64,000 nucleotides of DNA from Agrococcus sediminis (GCF_007923295.1 NZ_VOIR01000015.1:200161-264160); one strand, 5' to 3'; numbered from the stretch's first letter, positions 17,415 through 27,501 are shown. Numbers and translations: made by a program. The notes: a model not told the origin generated them from the letters alone.

Positions 17415-20400
17415 AGCGCGGCACCGCGGGCGCCGCGCTCGGCACGCTCCTCGTCGCCGGCGTCGTCGCCGGAGCGGTGCTCAGCCCCGGCTACGCCGCC
17501 GTGGAGCCGCAGCTCGACGGCTCGAGCGTGTGGATCGCCGACGGCGAGGCCGGCGCGATCGGCCTCGCGAACACCGCGAACGCGACCATCGAGCGCGTGG
17601 TCGACGTCGGCGGCGTCGACGAGGCCCACCAGGCGACGAGCGGCACTGTCATCGTCGACCGCGATGCCTCGACCATCCGCGTCGTCCGCGACGGCGCCAC
17701 CCGAGCGGACGCGGCCGTGCCGATCGCCTCGGGCGCCGACGTGCACGTGCGCGACGACCGCATCCTCATCACCTCGCCCTCCACCGGCGACGTGTGGCGC
17801 ACGACGGTCGGCGCGGTCGCCGAGGGCGCGCGGCTCGAGGAGGAGGTCGTGGCGCTCGGCCGCGGCGGCGTCGCCGTGCTCGGCGAGCGCAGCGTGCTCG
17901 CCGCCTCGCCGGGGCTCGGCCGGGTGCTGCGCATCGACAGCGCGGGCGAGGTCGTCGCGACCGAGCGCGCGCCCGTGTCGCCCTCGGCGCCCGACCTGCA
18001 GCTCACGGCGCTCGGCGACGACTGGGTGCTCTACGACGCCGGCTCCGGCGTGCTCTCGACGAGCACGTGGCAGACGTCGGTCGACGCGAGCGGGGTGCGG
18101 CTGCAGCAGCCGGGACCCGCGGCGCCCGAGGTGCTGTACGCCGCCGACGGCACGCTCGTGCAGCAGGTGCTCGGCGTGCAGTCCTCCGAGGTGCTCGCCT
18201 CCGGCGCGAGCGGCCGTGCGGCGCGACCGGTGGTGTCCGACGGATGCGTGTTCTCGGCCTGGCGGGACGGCACGGCATGGCGCGCCTGCGACGCCCAGGA
18301 GCCGGTGGTGCTCGGCCTCGAGGGCGTCGGCGCCGAGGCCGACCTCCGGATCGTGCAGCGCGGCAGCGCGACGGCGCTCGTCGATCCCGCGAGCGGCGAC
18401 GCCTGGGCGATCGACCGCGACGGCGAGCGCATCGAGGGGTGGCAGGTCGAGAGCGACGAGCCGACCCCCGAGCAGCCGACCGAGGGGGAGACGGTCGAGG
18501 AGACGGTCGAGGCCGCCCCGGCGCCCCCGGTCGCCGAGGACGACGAGCTCGGCGCCCGCCCCGGCGCCGTCACGGTGCTGCCGGTGCTGCTCAACGACAG
18601 CGACGCGAACGGCGACCCGATCGTGATCACCGACGTCACCGCGACGCCCGACGTGATCCCCGCCTCGATCACGCCCGACGGCCGCGGCATCCGCCTCGAG
18701 GGGCCGGAGGAGGGGGGCGTGCAGATCGCCTACCGGGTCTCCGACGGCACTGCCGGCGACGAGGCCGTCGCGACCGTCAGCATCCGCTCGGGGAACGAGC
18801 CGCCCGAGCTCGTGCGCCCGGCGCAGGCGACGCTCGAGGCCGGCGGCACGGTCGTGCTCGACGCCCTCGACGGCTGGCTCGACCCCGACGGCGACCAGCT
18901 CGCGGTCGTCGAGGCGACGGCCGCGGCGCCCGACCGCGTGAGCGTGCGCGCCGACGGCAGGCTCGAGTTCCGCGACGGCGGCGCGGGCGCGCAGCGCGAG
19001 GTGCAGGTGACCGTCACCGACGGGCGCACCACCGCGACCGCGCCCATCGCGCTCACCGTGCACGCCGGCGCCGTGCCGATCAGCGCGCAGCCCGTGACGG
19101 CCGTCACGCGCGTCGGCCAGCAGCTCGTGCTCGAGCCGCTGCTCGCCGCGCAGGGCGGCTCGGGCGAGCTGAGCCTGCACAACGTGGTCGCGAGCGGCCT
19201 GCCCGTGGAGCCGAGCCTCACCGAGGGCACCATCGCGGTCACGCCCACGGAGCCGGGCCTGCTGCGCTTCACCTACGTCGTCTCCGACGGCACGACCACG
19301 CAGGACGGGCTCGTCGCGGTGCGCGTGCTCGAGGGCGCCGACGCCTCCTCGCCGCCCGTGACGATGCCGTCGCGGGCCGCGCTGCCCTCGATCGGCTCCG
19401 TCGAGCTCGACGTCGACGACCTCGCGTTCGACCCGTCCGGCGGCGTGCTCGCGCTCTCGCTCGCCTCGAGCGGCTCCGATGCGGTGCGCGCGGAGGTCAT
19501 CGACGGCGAGCGGCTGCGCCTCGGCCTCGCCGACGCGCTCGAGGGCGAGGCGACGGTGCGGTACACCGTCACCAACGGCATCCAGAGCTCCGCCGGCGAG
19601 CTGCGCATCTCCGCCGCGGGCGGCGCCTCGGTGCAGGCGCCCATCGCCCGCGACGACGCGGTCTCGGTGCGGCCCGGCGGGCTGGTCGAGATGCCGGTGC
19701 TCGTGAACGACGAGCATCCGGACGGCCTCGCCATCGCGCTCGAGCCGCAGGTGGTGGCGACGCCGGAGGCCGGCCTGCTCTTCGTTCACGGGGACCGGAT
19801 GCGCTACGTCGCCGGCGAGGAGGCCGGCACGTTCACGGCCACCTACGCGGTGCGCGGTCCCGACGGGCAGACGGCCACGGCCGACATCGCCCTGCGGGTC
19901 GCGGCCGCGGCGCGCACGACGAACGCCGCGCCGGAGGCCCCGACCGTCGAGGCGCGCGTCGTCGCCGGCGCGAGCGTCGACCTCGAGCTGCCGATCTCGA
20001 ACGCCGACCCGAACGGCGACCCGGTGCAGCTGCTCGGGCCGTCGACGGCGCCCGCGCTCGGGTTCGTGACGCAGGCCGGCCGGTCGACGCTGCGCTACCA
20101 GGCGGGCGACTACTCGGCGGGGACCGACGAGTTCCGCTACCGCGTCGTCGACGACCTGGGCGCGGTGGGCGAGGGGGTCGTGCGCGTGGCCGTGGTCGAG
20201 CCGTCGCCCGCGCTGCCGCCGGTGCTCGGCGCCGACGAGGTCGTCATGCGCCCCGACTCGACGCTCGTCGTGCCGGTGCTCGAGAACGACCGCGACCCGG
20301 CCGGGCTGCCGCTCGAGATCGTCGGGGTCGACACGGCCTCGCCGGGCGCCTCCGCCGAGGTGCGCGACGGCGCGGTGCACGTCGCAGCCGGCCCCGACAG

Positions 20401-23137
20401 CGCCGACATCGGCATCGTCGTCACGGTCGAGAACTCCGCCGGCACGTCCGCGGCGAGCTGGCTGCGCGTGGAGGTCGACCCGGCCGCGCCGCCGCCGCCG
20501 CCCGACGTCGAGGACGTGCAGGTGCCCATCCAGTCGATCGCCGACGCCGACGCCGTGCGCATCGATCCGCTCGCGTACGCGAGCGTGCGCGATGGGCGCT
20601 CCGACGTGCTCGAGGCGACCCTGCCGATGGCGGCCGCCGGCGTCGAGCTGCGCGAGGACGGCACCGTCGAGATCCCCGTCGGCGAGCGCACGCGGTTCGT
20701 GCCGTTCACGGTCGTGCGCACCGACGACCCCTCCGCCGTCGCGACCGGCATCATCGCGGTGCCCGGCAGGCTCGACGCCCTGCCGCAGCTGCGGCCCGGG
20801 GTGGCGCCGCTGTCGGTGCGCTCCGGCGAGACGCTCGAGATCGCGATCGACGACGTGGTCGACACCGTCGACGGCGACGGCGCGGTGCTCACCGACGCGA
20901 GCGCCGTGCGCGCGTCGCCGACGGACGGCTCCAACCCGGTGATCGACGAGCGCACGCTGCGCTTCGTGCCGCCGCCGGGCTACTACGGGCCGGCGAGCAT
21001 CACCTTCGAGGTCACCGACGGCGACAGCCCGACCGATCCGGACGGGCGGGTCGGCACGATCGTGCTGCCGATCGAGGTGCTCGCGGGCGACGACGTGCCG
21101 CTCACGGTGCAGGGGGCGTACGTGCAGCTCGAGCCCGGCGCCGAGCGCGTCATCGACCTGACCCGCATCACCCGCGCGCCCGACCCGGACCGCCTCGACG
21201 GCGCCGGCTGGGAGGTGCTCGGCGACGTGCCCGCCGGCTTCGAGACCTCGGTGTCGGGCGCCGAGCTGACGGTGCGCGCGCTCGAGACCACGCCGGCCGG
21301 CACCACGGCCGAGCTGCAGCTCGGCGTGAGCGACGGCGCCGGGGAGGGCGTGCCGGGCGGCATCGTGCTCTCGGTGATCTCGTCGACCGCTCCGCGGGTG
21401 GCGCCGCTGCCCGACGAGGTGACGGTGCAGCGCGGCTCGAGCGCGCAGGTGGCGCCGCTCGCCAACGACGAGTCGTCGAACCCCTTCCCCGGCACGCCGC
21501 TGCGGCTCGGCGACCTCCGCACCGCAGGCGCCGCCGAGCGCGGCGTCGAAGCGAGCCTCGACGGCGGCACGGTGACGATCTCGGTCGGCGCGGGAGCCTC
21601 GATCGGCGCGACCATCGTGCAGGTGCTCGTGCTCGACGCCACCGGCGACCCCCGCCGCGGCGTGTGGAGCCCCATCACCGTGACCGTGCAGGACGTGCCG
21701 GATGCGCCGGCGCCGCCCGTGCAGGCGTTCGACGAGCACGTCGACGGCGTGGTGTTCATGACCATCGAGCCCCCGGCGGCGAACGGCAGCCCCGTGACGG
21801 GGTACCGGATCGTCGGCGACGGCGTCGACGTCGCGTGCGGCGCGGAGCCGCGCTGCCGCATCGACGGGCTGCCGCTCGGCCGCGACGTGCGGCTGCGCGC
21901 GATCGCGACGAACGCGCTCGGCGCGAGCGAGGCATCCGCCCCCTCCGAGCCCGTGCACGCCGACCGGCTGCCCGCGGCCGTGCCGCGCATCACGGCGACC
22001 CCGGCCGCGCAGCCCGGCGCCGTGCGCGTGCAGTGGCAGGGGGTCGCGCAACCGCAGGGCGGCACGCCCATCGAGGCCTACCTCGTGCGCATCACGGGCA
22101 GCGGCGTCGACCAGGTCATCCGCGTCGGCGCCGCCGAGCGCACCGTGACGGTGCCCGATCTCACGCCCGGCCGCGCGTACGCGGTCGAGGTGGCCGCGAC
22201 GAACGACGCGGGCGTGCCCGACGCCGCGTGGCGCTGGCCCGCCGCGCCGGTGCCCATCACGGCGGTGGGGGAGCCCGGCACCGCGCCGGTGCTCATCACC
22301 GGACGCTCCGGCGGCTCGGTCACGGTGCGCTGGTCGGCCGTCGACGCCGGCGGCGCCGCCGCGGTCGGCTACACCGCGCGGATCGTGCCGGTCGCCGACG
22401 CTACCTCGCTCGACTGCGCGAGCACCGGCACCGGCACGCCTGCCGGCGGCGCGCAGCTGAGCGCCACGCTCTCGGTCGCCCAGGGCTCGCGGGTCGTCGT
22501 CGCGGTCACCGCCGACAACGGCTGGCACTGCTCGGTGTCGGTCTCCGATCCCGTCTTCGGCACGCCGGCGGCGATCGACGCCTCCCAGGTCGAGGTCGCC
22601 TCGGGCGACGCGCAGGTGCGCGACGACGCGCGCGACCTGCAGCTCACCCGCGCGCCCGCCGTGCCGGAGGGGCAGTGGATCGAGGCGCGCGTGCGCCAGT
22701 CGCCGCAGGCCACCGAGCCCGGCTGGCGCCAGGTCGCGCAGGGCGCGTGGCTCACGCCCACCACCACCTCGTTCGTCTACGGCCGCGACGCGAGCGTCGA
22801 GCTGCGCGCGTGCGCGCCGTCGGGCGCCGGCTCGGGCTCGGTGTGCTCGGCGCCCACGACCGTCGGCAGCGCGATGCCGCTGAGCCTGAGCGCGATCGTC
22901 ACCGCCTGCCGGCCGCTCGTGCCGCTCGAGGCGACGGCGCCCCAGAACGCGACGCTGTCGGCGCGCGGCAGCGTCGTCGCCTCGTACCTCGTCGACGGTG
23001 CGTGGACCGCGGAGCAGCCCGCGAGCCAGCGCGTGCCCGCCGGGGCGACGCGGGTGCGGGCCACGGGCGTCGTAACCTATCTGGAGTCCGGGCCCCACAG
23101 GGACCCCGTGCCGACCGTGGCGGGATGCGGGCTGTGA
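17411..23137 (+). CDS. Giant Ig-like/fibronectin III envelope protein
   Basis: A 1908-residue protein. A hydrophobic segment at residues 7-30 acts as signal anchor or signal peptide. Residues ~35-350 resemble a beta-propeller of WIADGEAGAIG-type strands. After a Pro/Glu linker comes a run of cadherin/Ig-like repeats recognisable by VLxND motifs (residues ~392, 763 and 956, and LANDES near 1350) with DPDGD/DPNGD turns. At least three fibronectin III modules (about 1435-1700) follow. There is no LPXTG sorting signal or C-terminal helix, so any anchor is N-terminal. GTG 17411 overlaps the kinase stop. The function is not established; the context suggests an envelope scaffold or adhesin. Confidence 0.88.
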   Translation: MKRGTAGAALGTLLVAGVVAGAVLSPGYAAVEPQLDGSSVWIADGEAGAIGLANTANATIERVVDVGGVDEAHQATSGTVIVDRDASTIRVVRDGATRADAAVPIASGADVHVRDDRILITSPSTGDVWRTTVGAVAEGARLEEEVVALGRGGVAVLGERSVLAASPGLGRVLRIDSAGEVVATERAPVSPSAPDLQLTALGDDWVLYDAGSGVLSTSTWQTSVDASGVRLQQPGPAAPEVLYAADGTLVQQVLGVQSSEVLASGASGRAARPVVSDGCVFSAWRDGTAWRACDAQEPVVLGLEGVGAEADLRIVQRGSATALVDPASGDAWAIDRDGERIEGWQVESDEPTPEQPTEGETVEETVEAAPAPPVAEDDELGARPGAVTVLPVLLNDSDANGDPIVITDVTATPDVIPASITPDGRGIRLEGPEEGGVQIAYRVSDGTAGDEAVATVSIRSGNEPPELVRPAQATLEAGGTVVLDALDGWLDPDGDQLAVVEATAAAPDRVSVRADGRLEFRDGGAGAQREVQVTVTDGRTTATAPIALTVHAGAVPISAQPVTAVTRVGQQLVLEPLLAAQGGSGELSLHNVVASGLPVEPSLTEGTIAVTPTEPGLLRFTYVVSDGTTTQDGLVAVRVLEGADASSPPVTMPSRAALPSIGSVELDVDDLAFDPSGGVLALSLASSGSDAVRAEVIDGERLRLGLADALEGEATVRYTVTNGIQSSAGELRISAAGGASVQAPIARDDAVSVRPGGLVEMPVLVNDEHPDGLAIALEPQVVATPEAGLLFVHGDRMRYVAGEEAGTFTATYAVRGPDGQTATADIALRVAAAARTTNAAPEAPTVEARVVAGASVDLELPISNADPNGDPVQLLGPSTAPALGFVTQAGRSTLRYQAGDYSAGTDEFRYRVVDDLGAVGEGVVRVAVVEPSPALPPVLGADEVVMRPDSTLVVPVLENDRDPAGLPLEIVGVDTASPGASAEVRDGAVHVAAGPDSADIGIVVTVENSAGTSAASWLRVEVDPAAPPPPPDVEDVQVPIQSIADADAVRIDPLAYASVRDGRSDVLEATLPMAAAGVELREDGTVEIPVGERTRFVPFTVVRTDDPSAVATGIIAVPGRLDALPQLRPGVAPLSVRSGETLEIAIDDVVDTVDGDGAVLTDASAVRASPTDGSNPVIDERTLRFVPPPGYYGPASITFEVTDGDSPTDPDGRVGTIVLPIEVLAGDDVPLTVQGAYVQLEPGAERVIDLTRITRAPDPDRLDGAGWEVLGDVPAGFETSVSGAELTVRALETTPAGTTAELQLGVSDGAGEGVPGGIVLSVISSTAPRVAPLPDEVTVQRGSSAQVAPLANDESSNPFPGTPLRLGDLRTAGAAERGVEASLDGGTVTISVGAGASIGATIVQVLVLDATGDPRRGVWSPITVTVQDVPDAPAPPVQAFDEHVDGVVFMTIEPPAANGSPVTGYRIVGDGVDVACGAEPRCRIDGLPLGRDVRLRAIATNALGASEASAPSEPVHADRLPAAVPRITATPAAQPGAVRVQWQGVAQPQGGTPIEAYLVRITGSGVDQVIRVGAAERTVTVPDLTPGRAYAVEVAATNDAGVPDAAWRWPAAPVPITAVGEPGTAPVLITGRSGGSVTVRWSAVDAGGAAAVGYTARIVPVADATSLDCASTGTGTPAGGAQLSATLSVAQGSRVVVAVTADNGWHCSVSVSDPVFGTPAAIDASQVEVASGDAQVRDDARDLQLTRAPAVPEGQWIEARVRQSPQATEPGWRQVAQGAWLTPTTTSFVYGRDASVELRACAPSGAGSGSVCSAPTTVGSAMPLSLSAIVTACRPLVPLEATAPQNATLSARGSVVASYLVDGAWTAEQPASQRVPAGATRVRATGVVTYLESGPHRDPVPTVAGCGL

Positions 23138-23157
23138 TCAAGAGTGAGGAGCCTGCC

Positions 23158-24108
23158 GTGAGCGTCGACGTCGCGAGCATCCAGGAGCTGGCGGAGCACG
23201 TCGTCGAGCGCGTCGAGCGGGTGCTGGTGGGCAAGCCGCACGTGGTGCAGCTCGCGCTCACCGCCATGCTCAGCCACGGCCACCTGCTCATCGAGGACAA
23301 CCCGGGCACGGGCAAGACGTCGCTCGCCCGCGCGCTCGCCGCGTGCATCCACGGCACCGCGAGCCGCATCCAGTTCACCCCCGACCTGCTGCCCGGCGAC
23401 ATCACCGGCGTCAGCATCTGGAACCAGGGCACGCGCGACTTCGAGTACCGCCCGGGTCCGGTGTTCGCGAACGTCGTGCTCGCCGACGAGATCAACCGTG
23501 CGAGCCCGAAGACGCAGTCGGCGCTGCTCGAGGTCATGCAGGAGGGCCGGGTCACCGTCGACGGCATCACGCACCCGGTGCCGCAGCCGTTCATGGTGAT
23601 CGCGACGCAGAACCCCATCGAGCACGCGGGCACCTACCAGCTGCCCGAGGCGCAGCTCGACCGCTTCGCGCTCAAGGCGTCGATCGGCTACCCCGACCAC
23701 GCGTCGACACTGCGCATCCTCGCCGACTCGGGCGACGAGCAGTCGCCCGACGAGATCGTGGCGGTGGCGGATGCGCGGGCCGTGCAGGAGATGGCAGCCC
23801 GGATCCGGCAGGTCCACGTCGAGGCGTCGATCGTCGACTACGTGGCGCGGCTCGTCGAGGCGACGCGCGAGGCCGACGAGGTGCGGCTGGGGGTCTCCGT
23901 GCGCGGCGCGCTCGCGCTCGTGGGCACGTCGCGGGCATGGGCGGCCATCCACGGCCGCGACTACGTGACGCCGGACGACGTGAAGGCGCTCACGGTGCCG
24001 ACGCTCGCGCACCGGCTCGTGCTGCAGCCCGAGGCCGAGTTCGACGACGTCCGGCCCGAGAGCATCGTGCAGCAGCTCATGCTCACGGTGGCGCCGCCCA
24101 GGCGCTGA
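23158..24108 (+). CDS. MoxR family AAA+ ATPase (locus 1)
   Basis: A 316-residue AAA+ ATPase of the MoxR family, chaperone-like proteins that act with DUF58/vWA partners on metal insertion or envelope complexes. Walker A is DNPGTGKTS and Walker B is VLADEINRASPKTQSALLEVMQE. Sensor 1 is IATQNPIEHAGTYQLPEAQLDRF. The C-terminal lid starts near the GVSVRGALALV segment. GTG 23158 is preferred over earlier in-frame ATG 23125 or GTG 23134 because AGTGAGGAG lies at proper distance upstream. It starts 20 nt after the giant protein's stop and is followed at 1 nt by the DUF58 gene. Confidence 0.93.
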   Translation: MSVDVASIQELAEHVVERVERVLVGKPHVVQLALTAMLSHGHLLIEDNPGTGKTSLARALAACIHGTASRIQFTPDLLPGDITGVSIWNQGTRDFEYRPGPVFANVVLADEINRASPKTQSALLEVMQEGRVTVDGITHPVPQPFMVIATQNPIEHAGTYQLPEAQLDRFALKASIGYPDHASTLRILADSGDEQSPDEIVAVADARAVQEMAARIRQVHVEASIVDYVARLVEATREADEVRLGVSVRGALALVGTSRAWAAIHGRDYVTPDDVKALTVPTLAHRLVLQPEAEFDDVRPESIVQQLMLTVAPPRR

Positions 24109-24109
24109 C

Positions 24110-25291
24110 GTGCGCTGGCTCGACGCCGCCACGCGAGCGATCACCCCGTGGGGGTGGGCGCTGCTGGCGACCGTCGCGATGGGCGCCGTGCTCGCGCGCT
24201 CGCTCGGCTGGACGGAGGCGCTCGTCGCCGCCGTCGCGGCCGCCGTGCTCGTGCTCGGCGCCATCCCGTGGATCGTCGGCGAGCGCTGGGCGCGCGCCCG
24301 CATCGGGCTGAGCGCCGAGCGCGTGCCGGTCGGCGCCGAGGCGCTCGCGCTCGTCGAGGTGTCCCGCCCCACCCGCGCGGCGACGCCGCGGCAGGTCGAC
24401 CTCGACATCGGCGACGAGGAGGCGGTGCTCGAGATCCCGCCGCTCGAGGTCGGCGGCCGGGTGCTGCGCAGCGTGCCGCTCGACACGAGCCGGCGAGGGC
24501 TGCGCTCCATCGGTCCCGCGACGATCATGCGCACCGACCCCTTCGGCGTGCTCGAGCGCCGGCACCGGCTGACCGACACGCGCACCCTCGTCGTGCACCC
24601 GCGCGTCGTGCGGCTGCCGGGCGGCGCGGGCGGCATCGTGCGCGACCTCGACGGCGAGGCGGCTGCGGAGCGCACCGCCGACGACGTCTCCTTCCACAGC
24701 CTGCGCGAGTACGCGCCGGGCGACGACCGGCGGCTCGTGCACTGGCGCTCGAGCGCCCGCCACGGGGCGCTGCTCGTGCGGCAGTTCGAGCCGTCGCGCC
24801 GCGCCGACACCCTGATCGTGCTCTCCACCGACCCCGCCGAGTACGACGGCGACGACTTCGAGCTCGCACTGTCGCTCGTGGGCACGCTCGGCCTCGCGGC
24901 GATGGCCGACCGGCGCGCGCTCCGCGTCGTCGAGAGCCCGCGCACCGAGCGCGGGCCGGCGCAGCCGGTCGACTCGGCCACCCGCGAGCGCCTGCTCGAC
25001 GCGCTCGCGGTGCTCGAGCCGCGCAGCGGCCACGGCATCGCCCAGGCGGCGCGCGCCTCGCGCGGCGCCGCGGCCGGCAGCGTCGCGTGGCTCATCACCG
25101 GCTCCACCGTGCCGCCGCGCACGCTCCGCACCGCGGCGAACGGCATGCCCGCGGGCGTCGTCTCGGTCGTCGTGCGCGCCGCGGTCGGCGCGCTGCCGTC
25201 GCGCTCGCGGCTCGGCGACGCCGACGTGGTCACGGTCGGCGCGATCGAGGACCTCTCGCGCGGCATGGGCTCGGCGGGCGGCACCCGATGA
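24110..25291 (+). CDS. DUF58 membrane protein (locus 1)
   Basis: A 393-residue protein with two N-terminal transmembrane helices (about residues 12-60), an extracytoplasmic-like beta domain, then the DUF58 signature FHSLREYAPGDDRRLVHWRSSARHGALLVRQFE (about 197-230). The remainder resembles a degenerate vWA fold (TLIVLSTDPAEY...). DUF58 proteins are regular partners of MoxR ATPases; the biochemical role is unknown. GTG 24110 follows the moxR stop by one base, and the stop overlaps the ATG of the transglutaminase-like gene (ATGA). This supports one co-translated unit. Confidence 0.9.
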   Translation: MRWLDAATRAITPWGWALLATVAMGAVLARSLGWTEALVAAVAAAVLVLGAIPWIVGERWARARIGLSAERVPVGAEALALVEVSRPTRAATPRQVDLDIGDEEAVLEIPPLEVGGRVLRSVPLDTSRRGLRSIGPATIMRTDPFGVLERRHRLTDTRTLVVHPRVVRLPGGAGGIVRDLDGEAAAERTADDVSFHSLREYAPGDDRRLVHWRSSARHGALLVRQFEPSRRADTLIVLSTDPAEYDGDDFELALSLVGTLGLAAMADRRALRVVESPRTERGPAQPVDSATRERLLDALAVLEPRSGHGIAQAARASRGAAAGSVAWLITGSTVPPRTLRTAANGMPAGVVSVVVRAAVGALPSRSRLGDADVVTVGAIEDLSRGMGSAGGTR

Positions 25292-27438
25292 TCGCGCGCG
25301 CCCCGAGCGTCGGGCTGCTGCTGCTCGCCATGGTCGCCGCGTGCCTGCCGATGTGGTGGATCTTCGGCACCCTGCAGCTCGTCGTGGCGCTCTCGGTCGC
25401 GCTGCTCGTCGGCACCGCCATCGCCTGGCTCGGCGCCGTGCGCCGCTGGAGCTCGCTGTCGATGCTGCTCACCGGGCTCGGCGCGCTCGCGCTGCTCGCC
25501 GTGCCGCTCACCGCCCCGCAGCGCATCGCGCGCGGCGAGTGGGCGCCGGCGCTGCTCGACGCGGGGGCGGCCGTCGTGCTCTCCTGGCGACGGCTGCTGA
25601 CCATCGGGCTGCCCGTCGGCACCGACGACGCGCTGCTCATGGCGCCGGTGATCCTCGTGCTCTTCGGCGCGATCATCGGCGTCGCGATCGCGCTGCGCTC
25701 GCCGCGCGCCGAGGTGGCGGTGCTCGTGCCATCGGTGATCGCGACCTGGAGCATCCTCTGGGGGCCCCGCGACCTGCCGCTGCCCTGGCTCTCGGCGCTC
25801 GTGACGCTCACGCCGCTCATCGCGTACGTCACGGTCGTGCGCCAGGCCCGTCGGCGCAGCCGGGCACCCCGGGCGCTCTCCTCCCTCGCGCGCCGCGTCG
25901 GGGCCGGCGCCGTCGTCGCCATGCTCGCGGCCGGGGCGGCGGGCGCGGCCGGGGCGGTCGCCGACCTGCCGGAGCGCATCGTGCTGCGCGGCGACAGCCC
26001 CACGTCGGTGACGCTCGACGGCGCCTCGCCGATGGCCGCCTACCGCGGCTTCTGGGAGGCCGACGCGCGCGACGCCGGGCAGCTCACCGCCACCGGGCTC
26101 GAGCCCGGCGACCGCATCCGCCTCGCCGTGCTCGACGGCTACGACGGCGAGGTGCTGGGCGTCGCGCGCGCCGAGTTCGAGCGCGTCGCGAGCGCCGAGG
26201 AGGGCGAGGGGCGCCTGGTCGGCGTCACGGTCGGGGGGCTCTCGAGCCAGTGGCTGCCGGTCGTGGGCACGCCGTCGGCGATCCGCTTCGTCGGCGAGCG
26301 CTCCGACGTGCTCGCCGCCGGCCTGCACCGCGACGAGGCGCTCGACGCGCTGCTGGTCGAGCCCGGCATCCGGTCGGGGGACGGCTACCAGCTGCTCGTG
26401 CAGCCGGGACCGGCGGTCGTCGGCGCTGAGTCGCTCGCGGCGCTCGAGCCCGCCGACCCGGTCCAGGGCGTGCCGGCGCTGCCCGACGACATGCTCGCCG
26501 CGCTCGCGGCGTGGACGGGCGACGCCGCCGCGCCGGGCGCGCGCCTCCAGGCGATGGTCGAGGGCCTGCGGGCCGACGGCTACGTGAGCCATGGCGTCCT
26601 CGAGGAGGAGGCTCCGTCGCGCCCCGGGCACTCGCTCGAGCGGCTCGACCGGCTCTTCGACGAGACGATGATCGGCGACGCCGAGCAGTACGCGACCGCC
26701 GCGATGCTGCTGGCGCGCCAGCTCGGCTTCGACTCGCGCGTCGTGCTCGGCTTCACGCCCGAGATCGTGCCCGGCCAGCCGACGACCGCCGTCGGGTCGG
26801 ACGCGGATGCGTGGATCGAGGTGCGCACGGAGGCCGGCTGGGTGGGCGTCGACGTCGTGCCCGAGGAGCGACCGATCCCCGAGCAGGATCAGGGCGCGCC
26901 CGCCGTGGTGGAGGAGCCGCCCGCGCAGCAGGCGCCCGCCCCGGCGCCGGGCGGGCAGGAGCAGGGCGCGGATCCGGCTGCGCCGAGCGCGCCGGAGGAC
27001 ACCGGAGCGGGCCTGTCGCGACTGCTCGAGACGCTCGCGGCGATCGCGGCGGTGCTCGGCATGCTCGCGCTCATCGCCGCGCTGCCGGTCGGCCTCATCG
27101 TCGCGAAGATCGTGCGCCGCCGTCGGCGACGGCGTGCGGAGGAGCCGCGCGACCGCGCGGAGGGCGCGTGGGCCGAGGTCGTCGACGGGCTGCGCGACCG
27201 CGGAGAGCTCGCCGAGACCGAGGGCACGCGCGTCGAGCAGGCGGGGGCGGACCCCCGCATGCGCGAGCTCGCGCACCGGGTCGACCGCGCCGTGTTCGCC
27301 GCGCAGCCGCCGACCGAGCCCGAGATCGACGCGGCCTGGTCGCTGAGCGCCGCGGTGCTCGCCGCGCGCGACGAGGGCGGCAGGCGGCTGCGGCCGCTGC
27401 TCGCCCGGCTGAACCCCGCCTCGCTCGTGCGCCGGTAG
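25288..27438 (+). CDS. TgpA-like transglutaminase-fold membrane protein, catalytic residues replaced
   Basis: A 716-residue protein with about six N-terminal transmembrane helices (residues 1-230), an outside domain, a transglutaminase-like core (about 450-530), a Pro/Gln linker, a further transmembrane helix (about 580-605) and a basic cytoplasmic tail. In active enzymes the core reads GxCxxYA...HAWVEV...D. Here the Cys position is Ala465 (GDAEQYATAAMLLARQLG) and the His position is Asp507 (SDADAWIEV); only the final Asp522 remains. It therefore looks catalytically inactive and may be structural or peptide-binding. Such proteins usually pair with MoxR and DUF58, as here. The start overlaps the DUF58 stop. 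Confidence 0.88.
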   Translation: MIARAPSVGLLLLAMVAACLPMWWIFGTLQLVVALSVALLVGTAIAWLGAVRRWSSLSMLLTGLGALALLAVPLTAPQRIARGEWAPALLDAGAAVVLSWRRLLTIGLPVGTDDALLMAPVILVLFGAIIGVAIALRSPRAEVAVLVPSVIATWSILWGPRDLPLPWLSALVTLTPLIAYVTVVRQARRRSRAPRALSSLARRVGAGAVVAMLAAGAAGAAGAVADLPERIVLRGDSPTSVTLDGASPMAAYRGFWEADARDAGQLTATGLEPGDRIRLAVLDGYDGEVLGVARAEFERVASAEEGEGRLVGVTVGGLSSQWLPVVGTPSAIRFVGERSDVLAAGLHRDEALDALLVEPGIRSGDGYQLLVQPGPAVVGAESLAALEPADPVQGVPALPDDMLAALAAWTGDAAAPGARLQAMVEGLRADGYVSHGVLEEEAPSRPGHSLERLDRLFDETMIGDAEQYATAAMLLARQLGFDSRVVLGFTPEIVPGQPTTAVGSDADAWIEVRTEAGWVGVDVVPEERPIPEQDQGAPAVVEEPPAQQAPAPAPGGQEQGADPAAPSAPEDTGAGLSRLLETLAAIAAVLGMLALIAALPVGLIVAKIVRRRRRRRAEEPRDRAEGAWAEVVDGLRDRGELAETEGTRVEQAGADPRMRELAHRVDRAVFAAQPPTEPEIDAAWSLSAAVLAARDEGGRRLRPLLARLNPASLVRR

Positions 27439-27441
27439 CGC

Positions 27442-27451
27442 TCTCCACAGG
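27442..27451 (+). promoter_or_regulatory. Shared upstream element TCTCCACAGG (EccC-like gene)
   Basis: The same decamer as at 12858-12867, again exactly 50 nt before an ATGGAGACC start. CATCCT stands 6 nt before this ATG, where CACTGT stands in the other copy; both could be weak -10 boxes. Confidence 0.4.
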
Positions 27452-27501
27452 CGCGGGCACGCGCCGTGCGTCCCCGGGTGGACGCGGCGCATCCTGCCGC
27501 C

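Noticed and set aside
17411-23137. Sortase-anchored adhesin
   Set aside because: No LPXTG-like motif, C-terminal helix or basic tail is present and no sortase gene is in the window.
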